Below, piece after piece: positions 38,801 through 48,671 of a DNA stretch of 64,000 bases; position 1 is the first letter of the stretch, and the number at the start of each line of letters is the position of its first letter. The translations under genes and the position numbers were made by a program. The notes under the pieces are model-generated. The model was not told the origin of the DNA. It made no database searches and saw only the letters and a program-made list of their open reading frames with translations. Source of the DNA: Archegozetes longisetosus (Eukaryota > Arthropoda > Arachnida > Sarcoptiformes > Trhypochthoniidae); NCBI GenBank assembly GCA_018873245.2, contig JAEMBT020000006.1:11163855-11227854 (forward strand), written 5' to 3'.

Positions 38801-41257
38801 GTATTTAAAAAGCGGGCCTCTAAAGATTACTTGTATTTCCATAACATCTACTACAAAATATATTGAACCGCTATTGCAGTCATTATTGAAATTGCTTTTA
38901 TTTGATTATTGTGTTGAGTTTTAATATAAGTTTCATAATTGATACTTGAATTCAAGTAAACTTTAATTTTAATTTCTTATCCTTTTATAATAAGACTAGA
39001 ATGGTATACTTATTATTGTTATAATAGGCATACTATTATAATAGATTATCATTATTGCCCATATTAAGTACTTTTAATTAAATTGCACTTTAAGCATTAA
39101 AAACAATCTCAGCAGCTAATTTTTTCATAATTTTATATTGATGTATGTTTTAGCCAAAAATAATTAAAGTTGCTTTGTGACACCCGAAAAGCTTTCCTAG
39201 TTAGAGGAATTTAAAGATAAGTTTCGCATTTCATGACTCATATTAGAAATTATATTCATCAAAATAATGTGAAAAAATTATTTACTCAATCTTTCCCTTA
39301 TTTGGTTCATTTCTGATTGGCTTTTACTGTTTTTCAAGCGCACGTTTTGACATATACCTTTTTAGTCGATAGTACAATCACTAGTACTCAGTAGCTATCA
39401 TTTGATCCGTCACGATGTTTTTCAACATAATGAAAACCTCTTTCAATTGAAACTATTCATTCAATGATTGTGTCTATGGAGAAAACATTTCAATAAGATC
39501 TTTCATGCGTTGTGAAATTGTTCCCACAGGTCAATCGATACCCTACTCTTTTGGCTTTTAGATAAAAGTACAAACTTTACTATTTTTTCATACCTCCCTT
39601 GAATAATTAGCTGCAAAGTTCTATTTGAAGTGATCGACAAGAAAACTGATTGTAATACAACTCTAAGTGGTTTTTCTGACACTCTCACATAAACATGATT
39701 AAATGCAAAAAAAGTGCCCAAAATCACTATTTTGTTACTTGATTGATAAAACAGCTACCATAGTTCTGATAAGTTATGTGTAAATTCAGACTGAGGTAAT
39801 TGAGAATTTCTATAGACCCATAATTCTTTGATTGAGAACTATTATAAACTGTAGCAAAAAACTTATTTGACATTTTTGAAAAAATAAATCTTAAAGATAG
39901 CCTAAAAAGGGTATAATCCTATTTATAATATTACAAAATTTTATACTGAATTACTAGGGTTTGCAACATTCAATGGAATCGGACACTTTTTTCATAATAT
40001 TTGAGAAATACTTTCCATTTTTCGTTGTACAATAATTTAATCTAAAGCGCAAATTATTTAAAACTCTTTCACTCATTTCTTCAGTAATCCAAACACAAAC
40101 TTATTTTATTTCTTACTTTGAGTAAAGAAATATTCTTACATATTATTCTTCACATTTTTATTGTTCGCTTTAATATACCACTTAACTAAACCTTTTTCTC
40201 TTCTATTGAGAGTAAATTTCTACCCATAATTATAGAACTTAAAAATTCGTTATGAACCTTACTTATAGAGAAAATTTTGAACTCAACTGAATTAATGTTC
40301 AAATTAGATTAAACTTCTTTTGTTTAAAACTTAAGACTCCGGTCGTGCATTCAAGGGATAGCTTTGTTACAGGTGGTCAAGAGATAAGACCCTTTAAAAA
40401 ATCACGGGATTAGCTGAATATAAAAAAGTATGAACTAAGTTTTCTGCCACACTTATCAATGGTCGTAGGATAATTCATTAGAGTCGTCTTATCATAAACA
40501 GGATTTCTCTACAAGTCAATAGAGAAGAGTTCCATGAAATTCAATGAACCAAGTGATTAAATTCTATGTGTTGCAGGTAAGCTTAAGCAATAATGAAAAT
40601 AGAATAAATTGTTAGGATACAGACCTGTCAATACTGGTTGCTGTGATGGTGAACACGGAAGAAGCTACTGTCAGATTGGCAATAAAATTGTTGATCACAC
40701 AATAGGCCTGACCAAAAGGCCAGTGAGAGTTCAACATGAATAAAAAATTAAAAGGAGCATTGAAGACAGCGGTCCCTAAAAATATTTAATAAATCAATGG
40801 AGATTGAGGAGAGTTAACTTTATTTTAATTTAACAATCAATTTTATACCTAAATCAGCGACTGTCAAATTGAAAAGAAAGAAATTCGTAACAGTTCTCAT
40901 TCTTCTATTGGCTAATATTATCCAAATTACAACTAAATTTCCGACAACTGATACTAAGACCATAATACCAAACAGTAGAGACCAGAATAGTTGAATCCAC
41001 CATGGAGGTACAAATGGGCGAACATCATTAACTACTGATGTACTCATTGTTGAGTTTAATGTATTGTTCAGTTCGATTCCGAGTGACTGATTTGCCGAAA
41101 GCAGAATTTGCGATAAACACTCGTCAGTAGCATTGTTTGTTGAAATTGACATTCCGCTATTACACTGAGCACTTAAGCTTAATAACAGATCTTCTTTGAT
41201 CGACAGATTCTGTGCCTTAACGCTTAACGAATTGATGAAAGCGTTTAACTTATCCAT
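19810..41257 (-). CDS. Tachykinin-like neuropeptide receptor (class A GPCR), five exons, complete
   Basis: The gene model is five minus-strand exons: 41257-40849, 40775-40625, 22331-22119, 22021-21674 and 20029-19810. Together they make 1341 nt, or 446 residues plus TAA, with every junction at GT-AG and the frame kept (intron phases 1, 2, 2, 2). The ~95-residue N-terminus has several N-x-S/T sites. TM1 is ~91-115 with GN at 106-107, the helix 2 Asp is 135, the ECL1 Cys is 162 and the ECL2 Cys is 241. The IDRY motif is 185-188, ICL2 reads HPLKPRM, TM6 has CWLP at 323-326, and TM7 has WLAMSNSMYN at 355-364. The tail starts NKRFRNYF, has Cys385-Cys386 for possible palmitoylation, and is Ser/Thr-rich. 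The WPDG, LWGSK, WLAMSN and YCWMN blocks are typical of arthropod tachykinin/natalisin receptors; which of the two is unresolved. Such receptors act at the plasma membrane and couple secreted neuropeptides to G proteins. Oddity: NPxxY reads NWMIY, with Trp365. Confidence 0.93.
20030..21673 (-). other. Receptor intron 4
   Basis: A 1644 bp intron with GTACTT donor and GATATAG acceptor on the minus strand. AT-rich, with no element or gene recognised inside. Confidence 0.8.
21674..22021 (-). CDS. Receptor exon 4: TM5, ICL3, TM6, TM7
   Basis: The acceptor is CTTTATAG|G after a 97 bp intron (22022-22118), and the donor is AAAAG|GTACTT. It encodes residues 259-373. Helix 5 begins YNILFLLLTY. ICL3 contains LWGSKGIGE and the basic SKRKIVRM, helix 6 has FAICWLPYH, and helix 7 has YWLAMSNSMYNWMIYCW. 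Trp365 (TGG) stands where the family has Pro; the change needs several substitutions, so one miscalled base cannot explain it. Confidence 0.92.
22119..22331 (-). CDS. Receptor exon 3: ICL2, TM4, ECL2
   Basis: The acceptor is TTGTAG|G and the donor is AATGT|GTAAGC. The exon encodes residues 188-257: YVAIVHPLKPRM of intracellular loop 2, helix 4, and the ECL2 Cys241 followed by IWPDG. A reading that ignores the donor reaches a stop three bases later. It is separated from exon 2 by an intron of about 18.3 kb. Confidence 0.9.
23782..23864. repeat. (CT)n microsatellite followed by (TA)n
   Basis: A perfect CT run of about 67 bp at 23782-23848, followed by a short TA run. A stop-free frame through it encoding Leu-Ser repeats is an artefact of the repeat. 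Confidence 0.95.
25733..25906. mobile_element. Small TA-flanked MITE, pogo/Tigger-like ends
   Basis: 174 bp, starting CAGTCTGACCCGGCTATTGG and ending TAACCGGGTCAGACTG, with TA at 25731-25732 and 25907-25908. GGTTATAGGCAAC-type units recur inside both halves. Family assignment rests on the termini only. Confidence 0.75.
26068..26678. mobile_element. Non-autonomous element with 23 bp perfect termini
   Basis: CGTCCTGATAGAGAAATCC (and four further bases) at 26068 is repeated exactly in reverse ending at 26678. The 611 bp between are AT-rich and non-coding. A TA lies one base outside each terminus, which suggests Tc1/mariner mobilisation. Confidence 0.7.
27781..28291. mobile_element. MITE family B copy 2
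   Basis: Starts CAGTAGGTCTTTTTATC after TA (27779-27780) and ends before TA (28292-28293). It shares TCTAAACTGAGATAAAGCAG, GAATGTAATAGAATTAGTG and TAGATGCGTAAT with the copy at 16435-16917 over nearly its whole length, in the same orientation. Confidence 0.8.
28786..29338 (+). mobile_element. Internally deleted mariner-like element
   Basis: Perfect inverted termini starting CAGGGTGACAAGAATATAG, with TA outside (28784-28785 and 29339-29340). 553 bp. It encodes a HTH-like N-terminus and a C-terminal tail with the catalytic core missing. Confidence 0.85.
28930..29250 (+). pseudogene. Transposase remnant with DUF4817-type HTH
   Basis: The ATG at 28930 opens MDATTGKYSLVERVAIVSLY and continues AFTTRHSV, the N-terminal helix-turn-helix (DUF4817 type) of an arthropod mariner-like family. 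After a junction and frame change comes PTTIEELKNAISETIEAIP, then MIRQSILHFPKRLQKVIEMK, the usual C-terminal region of the same family. The DDE core between them is gone, so the product could not transpose DNA. Confidence 0.8.
29340..29430. repeat. TA-rich simple sequence
   Basis: Imperfect (TA)n with TACAGTATATA units directly beside the deleted mariner-like element. Confidence 0.8.
31502..32253 (+). pseudogene. Tc1-like element, 3'-truncated
   Basis: Starts CAGAAATTCTCAAAACAGTG after TA and runs collinear with the fuller copy at 60944-62022: the RRCSQPFLEIE region, CVNCIRKRTDMREQ, and the frame-shifted SRRLLENKIFACVARKRF. Similarity ends abruptly near 32253, inside the catalytic domain, with no 3' terminus. 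Stops and frameshifts make it non-functional. The longest open stretch (31651-31974, also open in part on the other strand) is unlikely to be a natural protein. Confidence 0.7.
32443..33328. mobile_element. Foldback element, arms ~290 bp
   Basis: ACTAGCTAATTGTATAAG at the left and its inverse near 33328 bound arms of about 32443-32735 and 33020-33328. They share CCATGAAGGGCCCTAGG, CTTAGAACCT and GTGGGTTGGTG blocks. It is noticeably more GC-rich than its surroundings. The core, 32736-33019, is unique. No coding sequence. Confidence 0.75.
33992..34207 (+). pseudogene. hAT-like transposase C-terminal fragment
   Basis: 71 residues: EKKLKIAEKVKAKL, then YLEKLNHIISKN and KYASPVPVEVEMIFSLYKDF. The last part resembles the dimerisation end of hAT transposases, usually KYAP-(V/I)TSVDVERSFS-YK. 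Several of the usual acidic and Ser residues are changed. It lies among TAGTCCCAT-type repeats (33930-34380) that may belong to the same dead element. Confidence 0.55.
38404..39372. mobile_element. MITE family A copy 2, split by another MITE
   Basis: Starts CTATCGGCCAAAAATG and ends with inverted TTTTTAGTCGATAG; TA at 38402-38403 and 39373-39374. Shared blocks with 12160-12534 include ATGGCAAAACA, AAAGAGTTCATAAA and CTTATTTGGTTCAT. It is lengthened by a nested MITE at 38675-39200 and by ~80 bp not present in copy 1. Confidence 0.75.
38675..39200. mobile_element. PIF/Harbinger-type MITE with TTA duplication
   Basis: Termini CTAGGGAAGGTTTTGGGTG and, reversed, CTAGGAAAGCTTTTCGGGTG extend into about 100 bp of inverted similarity, including TTTAATTATTTTTGGCT. 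TTA flanks both ends (38672-38674 and 39201-39203), the 3 bp duplication typical of PIF/Harbinger. Confidence 0.8.
39375..40624. other. No gene recognised
   Basis: The part of receptor intron 2 next to exon 2; AT-rich, with no element identified. Confidence 0.4.
40625..40775 (-). CDS. Receptor exon 2: TM2-TM3 to the DRY motif
   Basis: This 151 bp exon follows a 73 bp intron (40776-40848). The acceptor is TTTTTAG|GG and the donor is GACAG|GTCTGT. It encodes residues 138-186, including the LNSHWPFG segment before the conserved Cys162 and the SIDR start of the DRY motif. It has no ATG and is found only by translating between the splice sites. The match to tachykinin receptors is strong and the frame joins exons 1 and 3 exactly. 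Confidence 0.9.
40849..41257 (-). CDS. Receptor exon 1: N-terminus, TM1, start of TM2
   Basis: The exon starts at the ATG at 41257. The first in-frame stop upstream is a TAA near 41368, and there is no other ATG between them. It encodes residues 1-136 plus one base of codon 137: a glycosylation-rich extracellular segment, a PPWW motif before TM1, the GN of helix 1 and the NLTVADL of helix 2. The donor is G|GTATAA at 40848. Reading through the donor adds a short false tail before a stop, which marks the exon edge. Confidence 0.9.
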
Positions 41258-42573
41258 AATAGCAATAAAACAAAATCTGACAAAACTATTAGAGACACTT
41301 TCATGAGTTAGTAGATCGTCAATATTACCGAAAAAATCGAATGTTCGAAGGATGGGAACAGACTGTTAAACATGTTAGATATCATCCGATACTAAGCTAG
41401 GCAGAGCATCGAATATTACTTTTTATCATTTACTCTCGCTTTCTAAATAGAAAGTTTGCTTTTGGTTCGAGTTAGTGCTCACTTTTTCCTTCATGCGCAT
41501 TGCGATTCAAATAAGAAAAATGTAAGTTATTTTGCAGATATTGCATTAGCTAGGAAACTATTGACTGTAGTTACCAAAGATATTTATCTGACAAGTGTCA
41601 AGTTATGACAAACCCACTCCAGATTGATTGTCTATTTTTTTTGACTATATGCACTTGACTCTATTCAACTTTACTCAATTTCATATCTGATTCACAAATC
41701 AGTTCTATTAAAACTTAGTTTTATTGAGTTTTTTACAATCAATAAAATAATCAACAATGAGATGCTCTTCTTTTTTGCACCTTTCACTATATCTGCTATT
41801 ATTTAATTATAGAGGTGATTTATCTTTTATCTATCAGCATCATATTGTTGGTTTTTATTAGGTTTTTTACCTCGGTTTTTGTTGGAAATTCGATAAGCTT
41901 CTTTCTTTGTCGAGGAGTAGCCATTGGTTCGTTACAGAAAAAGTAATAAATTATGAATTTCGAGGTCTGTCTAAATCCAAAATAAGTCCATAAACTTCAT
42001 ACAACCTTATTAATGAAAATTTCTTTCACGTTTCTATACAATACTTGAACAAATTTAGAGCGTATCACAAAATACCAATCAAGCATTAACTGATTTCATG
42101 CCTAAACTTTTAGTTTTGAAGAGTTGATTAACTTCCAAACAATAAGTGAGTCAGTTTTTATGTAAAAATTAAACAAACACATTAAACGATTTAAGAAATA
42201 TTTTTCTTCTCACTCGAAATGTTTAAGTAGAACAATTTGATTAAAAAATTGACAGAATGATGAACGGTCAGTAATGAAAAACTATACACATCTGTCTTGT
42301 AACACAAATTAGAAATTAAAAGAAATAAATACATTTATTCTGCAATTTTCGAGGGTTTCTCCGGGCATATAAACCTTGATTAATTTATAACTTTCATGAC
42401 ATTTATTTTTAGAAACAATTATAATTATAGTTTTGCGAAATTGCTAGTCAAATTGGAATTCTGTATCATGTCTTTGAAATGCTTCCAAAAAATATTTAGC
42501 CAAATGGTCTTAATGGCACAAAACCAAATTCAACTTTCATATTCAAACATTAATCAAAACATGCCTTGAGTGC
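41258..42573. other. Upstream flank of the receptor gene
   Basis: Would contain the 5' UTR and promoter if transcription starts nearby. No convincing TATA, initiator or upstream exon could be fixed by eye. Confidence 0.4.
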
Positions 42574-42581
42574 ACGATTGC

Positions 42582-43351
42582 CGCTGCCGTAGCCAACTAT
42601 ATTGGTTTAGGGGGGACTAAAAATCTGAAATTTTCAGTCAAAATCAATGCATAAAAATTTTAAATAATACAGTTCTTCTATTAAAATGATTATTAGCAAA
42701 TTTAGTGAGAAAACTATCTAAATTTAAAGATGAACAAACTTATTTTTCTATTGATATGCAAGCTAAATCGTTCAATTTGACTTTCATATAGAATATCTTA
42801 AATAAGTTTCAACTATAAACGATTGAAAAGAATCAAAATCATTCCTAAAGATAATTATAATGTCAGTACTTGAAGTAAATCACGAACAATATATCAATAA
42901 ATATATCTTTTCAGAATAATAATAATTAGTTACGGCTAAAAAATAGTCGAAATGATGTATAAATTTATTAATAATTAATAAATTTCGAAAATATTTATCG
43001 ATCAACTCAAGAGAAAAATTTACTAAAAATAACTAATCATTTAGGACAAACTTCAAAACATCTAAAATCTACTTAATTGCAACTGTATTAATATTTTATT
43101 TGAAAAGTCTGATTATTTTATTGTATGAAATTCAAGTATAAAAATTCAATAATTTGTATCTTTCAAATGTACTTTGATTTATGACTTTTGAAACATTACA
43201 CTATTTCTTCTATTGATTGTAGCAACAGCTTCTTGGTTCCTAAATACTGTTTCAAAGTTCATGTAACAATTTTTCAGTAAAGACCTACACTTAAATTTTG
43301 AAAAATCTTTGGAGAGACTATAGTCCCCTAGACCCCCTGGCTACGGTTGTG
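42582..43351. mobile_element. hAT-type non-autonomous element, copy 1
   Basis: Ends CGCTGCCGTAGCCA and, reversed, CACAACCGTAGCCAG. The flanks ACGATTGC (42574-42581) and ATGATTGC (43352-43359) match at 7 of 8 bases, as expected for hAT. The 3' end region ACTTAAATTTTGAAAAATC plus the TAGTCCCC terminus recurs near 57300-57360. Confidence 0.75.
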
Positions 43352-43594
43352 ATGATTGCTAATAATCTTTTCAACTTATCTTTCTTTTGGACCTATTGTC
43401 GAGCTCTTCGCTTACATTTTTGTTTGTAAAGATAATGTTCTACAAAAGCACTTGATTTTCTAAATCCAAAATAAATTCCCAATTTTTGCAAACCTCTTAT
43501 CTTAAATGAAAACCTAACTTGAAGAGTATACTCGAGTATGCTTCAAAGCATTACAAACTTCAGTTTATATATATATATTAATATATTGAATGTA

Positions 43595-43985
43595 GAGTCT
43601 TGAGATTTTATTTTGAGACTCCATATGAAATCTTTCATATAACTTATATGAACAGCGAAAAAATATGCTGAATGATAGAAATTTAATTCTGATTTATTAA
43701 AAATGCAATATTTTTGTGGTATTAGACAAAACATCGTACTACACAATATCGCACTACAAAACATTGCACAACAAAATGTCGCATACAAAGATTATTATAT
43801 GTAATATTCTCTTGCGATACTTTGTCGTGCGATACTTTGTCGTGCGATATTTTGTTTGATACCACAAAAATATTGCATTATTAGTAAATCAGAACTAAAT
43901 TTCCGTTATTCAGCACATTTTTCGCTGTTCATAGAAGTTATATGAAAGGTTTCATACGGTGTCTCAAAATAAAATCCCGAGACTG
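43595..43985. mobile_element. Hairpin MITE with internal tandem units
   Basis: Arms of about 180 bp start GAGTCTTGAGATTTTATTT and its inverse; TA flanks at 43593-43594 and 43986-43987. The apex (43720-43860) has repeats of a ~15 bp unit like GCGATACTTTGTCGT, in inverted form on the other side. The stop-free minus-strand frame at 43543-43788 arises from this repeat and is not a gene. Confidence 0.8.
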
Positions 43986-44604
43986 TACCATTATTGAGTA
44001 GTTTTTCAGAGTCTGAAGTTCAGACTGCAAGGGGGCCTCTTTTCTATCTTCAAACATCAAGGAGGCTTCTCAATAACGAAACCTGACATTCAATATTAAG
44101 TTTTAGTCATTTAACCTCACTGACTAACTGGATATATTTTGAAGCTGAGCCTTACGTTTCCGATTAAAACACTAAAACGTATACAATAAGACGTATGCAT
44201 ATAAGTTTTGACTTCAGTAAATCATTCAACTTTTAACTAATGAAAAAGTAATATAGAAATAGGTTTTATTTTTAAAAGTTTTGATATGATAAAAATAAAA
44301 TATTAGGGCATTTGTAAAGCAATTGCATATTCATATCTTATCAATGAACATTTGTAATGAATATTTTTACTACATATTACTACACACTCATTAATTTACT
44401 GCTTCACGGTGCAGACCACTTTGATTTTACTGCTTATTATCAGTCATATAGTAATGGCCCCAAATATTGACTTTCATTGTTATCAATGAAGAATGGAGGG
44501 AGTTTATAAAATATCATCTACTATTAGACTCTGCTATCCTTGAAATTTTCAAAATACTAACTGGAATAGCTGATTAAAATGCAATTAAGATCAGATAGAT
44601 ATAT

Positions 44605-45480
44605 AATCTTTACCATCAACTTCGGGATGAAGGGCGTACATCATGCAAGGTGAGCCATACAATGGGAGACTTTACTTTGCGACAGATGAAGAACATCAAC
44701 ATTCACCTAAAAGACTCTGAGATGAACAGATATTGAACCACAGAAGAGCTAGCTTTCCAGTTAGGGATCAGTAAGTACAACACCCAAAAGCTCTTAAAGA
44801 ACTAAATGTGCACAGAGTGTCATTACGTTGGGTGCTATACACTCTTACAGCTGAACAGAAAGGACTTCGATTAGACTTATAAAAAGAGCATCTTCAAGAT
44901 ATGACCATAATCCTTAGTTCATAGATAGAATTATAGCTATCAATGAAACTTGGGTAAAAAGTAATGACTGAGGATGCTTCGCTATCAAAATAATTTCGAT
45001 ATCCTGGAGAGAAGCTATGCAAATGATTTTCAATAAATTAAAGTTTTTAAGTTTATGCAAGTGTCCTTAAATTTAGTTTTAGGCCAACGAAACTAGAGCC
45101 AACGTTAAGAAATTGGAAGCAGGTGATGATAGTAACTTTTAATCAAAATCAGATACGGAGTTATCAAATTCTTCAAAAATATTAAAATGCATGAAATGTT
45201 ATACATGTTCAATTTATGGAAAAAGAATACCTATTTACAAATACACCGGACTCGACATCCTATAATGTTACACGATAATGAGAGACCACATAAGCATCAA
45301 GATATCAAGGATTTCTTGACTAGACATTGATAGGAGGAATCAAAGTATCCTCTTATATCTCTAACTTAGACCACAGTGATTACGATGGCATCATTGGAAT
45401 TAAAAAGTCAAGTAATAGTAAAAGATTTGCAAACGAACTTGAATTGAAAGTTGCTTATCATGAAGTTATTTGTAAAATTA
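44605..45480 (+). pseudogene. mariner transposase remnant
   Basis: Pieces in several frames: YHQLRDEGRTSCK, then EELAFQLGISK and LLKELNVHRVSLRWVLYTLT (second HTH region and linker), AINETWV (the catalytic DETW position, here N-E-T-W), HDNERPHKHQDIKDFLTRH (the HDN-RPH catalytic block) and LELKSQ. Order and spacing fit a mariner transposase of about 340 residues, broken by many stops. The flanks 43988-44604 and 45481-46100 hold nothing recognised. Confidence 0.75.
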
Positions 45481-46107
45481 ATTTACAAAACGCCGTCATT
45501 TGAATATGAAGACCACTAAAACATTGGAAAGTTGTCACAAAACTTGGCATTAACTACATTATATAATAACAAAATATCATTTTTATATCTGTTTTCAATA
45601 AGAAGATATGAATATGCAATCACTTTTCAGCCGCCTTATTAACATAACTTATAAATTTGTTGTGCACTTTAACAGTGAAAGTTGTATAAAAAATAAGCTG
45701 TGCTAAAAATAGGAAAAAGTTAGGAAACAAACATTGAACTTAGAGTCTCCAGTCGTAGATTTATTAAGATTTGATGTCTTCGATCGATTCCTGCTTACCA
45801 GAAAAAGTTGAGATTTCAACAAATTGCTGACTCTACATATGAGTGATTTACATATCATATTATAAGGCTTAAATCAAAAGATTTTGGGTTAACTTTTTCA
45901 AGTAATAAAACTTTTCGTTCATCCTAAGAAAATTTAATCTGAAAGCAGATTAATTTAAAGACCTTTCTAGACTTAAATACCTCAAAAAAGATCATCAAAA
46001 TATCTGAAAGGGTTTAGAAAGTATCGCAATCTTTCTAAGAGAAGAATTAGTCTAGCTTAGACATAAAAGTAAAAATGACTGTTATGCAAGACATGAACTC
46101 AAAATTA

Positions 46108-46420
46108 CATCATTTTACACGGTAACACGCCACTACATAAACTAAAGAGATCGCCGATTTTTTTACCACTAATTCCATAGAAATCATTTCTCATTCACCT
46201 TATTCTCCCTATTTGTCCCTTGTGATTCCTGAATTAAAAATCATTTGGTAGGCAGAAGATCTCAATCAGATCCTGGATTGAAGTTTCGAGACAATAGTTT
46301 TTAAATCGCTTCACAAAAAACGACTGGAAATCAATGTTCGAAGAGTTGGTCATAAGATGGGGAAAATGTTTCAATGAAAATGGGATTTATTTTGAATAAA
46401 CTGATGTCAATTTTGAAAAT
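46108..46420 (+). pseudogene. Second mariner transposase fragment, C-terminal
   Basis: ITSFYTVTRHYIN and KEIADFFTTNSIEIISHSPY, then SPYLSLVIPELKII, resemble the HDNA-PHTA to PYSPDLSP-CD catalytic end of mariner transposases. GKCFNENGIYFE resembles the terminal GEYFE. The key Asp residues are lost (HATT for HDNA, PYLS for PDLS). No termini were found. Confidence 0.6.
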
Positions 46421-46439
46421 TTAAAGTTTTATCTTTCGG

Positions 46440-48663
46440 TTTAAATAGTAAAAATAAAAGCCCAAAAACTTTTTTAGTCTAACCGTTGTAAGCAATTATA
46501 AGTGAAAACTCTGATTCTATCAAATTGTATTCAATAAAGCTAAAAGTTTGGTAAAGATATCAGATTTTGGATTAGTTCTAAACTCTTGATAGACTTAATT
46601 CCCTTTCGATTTAATAGTAGTCCTCAATACTTATACTCACTAACTTAAACGTAAGGCTCAGATTCTAAAAAATATTGAACAAGCAAACTGAATGACTAAA
46701 GCGCTAAACACATTTTATAAATACTAATGCTTTTAAAGCCCTTTTAATATTTTAAGATAGAGAAGAGATTCCTCTTGCAGTCAAAGCTTCATTTGTAAAT
46801 AATATACAAAATGTTATTTGTACAGTTATGTCGGAATAATGTTTACCATTCAATTATTGATAGATAGTTAAAATCGTCTTTCCATTAAAAAATCACTGAG
46901 TGTGTATTATCAGAGTAATAAAAGTTTTTAAAAGTTCAAAGTCAAAAATTTATAAATTTGAATGAAAATAAGTCAGTTATGACTAATATGTCAGAAATGA
47001 CTAACGAAAAGTATATATCACTTGATAATCAGCTATTTGTAAGCATCTTTTACAATCAAATAGAAGTTAATTATTGATAGTGGAGAGGTTTTATTTGGCT
47101 TGGGTTAATTCATATTTTTAAGTTGAAATGTAATCCCTAAAATGTTAACTTTTATTTACTAGTACAATTTATTTTGAGATAAATGTATATTGCTCTTTTC
47201 ATGAACGATTTTGATTGAGACTATTTTACGTACTCGTAGAAATACGTTTTAAACCTATTAGTTATATAGTTTCTGATATACATAAAAATGTAGTATTTTA
47301 TACGAAGTATGATAATGAAATCATATGCAAGACATTGCGAAAGTTTGAGTCAAAATTGCAAATAAAATGAGACTACAGATATAATTGAAAGCGTTAGTTG
47401 AAGAGTAGCCTCTCTTTAACTCTTAGAAAATTAAAAGGATTTAGGAAAAGTCTAAGGAAAAGTTCAAGTATTTGGCTCAGAAATTGAATCATTATTAATC
47501 AAATGTGTCCAGGACGCTTATCTCTGAACTCTTTATCGTAATTAACACATTTTTCTAAATAAATACTGATTTTCATAACAATAATTTTAGAAAAGTTCGA
47601 TTCACTGGAACTCATACGAAAGTCTCTATCTCTGTTATATTGAGAATATGACATCCCATTAGAATTATTCAAAGTTGATTTTGACACTCATAAATTTGAA
47701 AATTATTCGAATGACTTATGTTTAGCTTATGAGAAAGTTTACCGGTTTCATGTGACAAATATTTAGATATTCTAAAGCTTATCAAACACACCTTAATCCG
47801 ATTCTAAGTTTTACGGTACTTTATATTCTTTAGAAACAGCGCCTATTTCTAAAACACAAGAAATTTTCACTATATTTTGGAAAAATCTAATAAAAGTCAG
47901 CAAAATGTATAAAAAAAAGAAATTCAAATTAAAAAATTTTAATTAATCACCAGATTAATAATCTTCATGTGTAGGTAAATATCGAATAAAATGAATTGTA
48001 GAGATTTCGTATAGATAAAATATTTTTATTTTTTTGTTCTAAGAATAAAATCTATGCTAAATGTGAAGTGTTTTGCTTTAAATTGTAAAAAGTGAATCAA
48101 GTCAACTTTTTGAAACAGGATTTTATCAATGAATCATTAGTTCAAAAAATACTTTGCGATAAATTTTAATATTGAATTGAAGGATATATTACTAATGATT
48201 TCGTTATTTATCAGAAAATTGCAAACTAGTTAAGCCCTTTAACGATCTTTGTAAAGGAGCAGAGTCTACTCTTCGACTAAAGCCTTCAATTGTATAGCAT
48301 TTCTATGAAAATAATCTTTGAGATCAAGTCAATGAAATGCTGGGATATGTAAGTTTTATCTGAATAAGATTTTAAATTTCCAATTCATATTTAAAGCTTG
48401 ATTCGATTTTGAGCTCAATTACGCCTTCGTTCAGTTGTCTCCTATTCATGTCTCCAAGTCCAGCATTAATGTATTTTTGAAATAAATTTTTCCTATTTTC
48501 AAACCTATATGATAGTATAATAGGTTTCTTAAATGCAAAACATCTCTGACAACATATCTTAATATAACACAAAGGACTGTGAGTTAAAAATATCGTTAAA
48601 ACTGTGGGGGTTTGTTTAGTCTTTACATTTGTTGACGCCAAGTCATCAAGAAAAATAATCTTA
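46440..48663. other. No gene recognised
   Basis: AT-rich. The minus-strand open stretch at 47499-47687 is Ser/Asn-rich, starts on GTG and has no clear splice sites; left unassigned. Confidence 0.4.
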
Positions 48664-48671
48664 TCTATACA

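Larger units (their letters stand above)
22332..40624 (-). other. Receptor intron 2, ~18.3 kb, transposon-filled
   Basis: It separates the DR and Y of the DRY motif; the donor is GTCTGT at 40624 and the acceptor is TTGTAG at 22332. It holds a (CT)n tract, at least nine transposon copies and long stretches with nothing recognised: 22332-23780, 23870-25730, 26680-27778, 29430-31499, 33340-33990 and 34210-38400. No host gene was found within it. Confidence 0.85.

Noticed and set aside
43543..43788. Cys-rich minus-strand frame
   Set aside because: Falls in the arm and array of a hairpin MITE; periodicity comes from DNA repeats.
47499..47687. Ser/Asn-rich minus-strand frame
   Set aside because: Begins on GTG, lacks convincing splice sites and matches no family I know.
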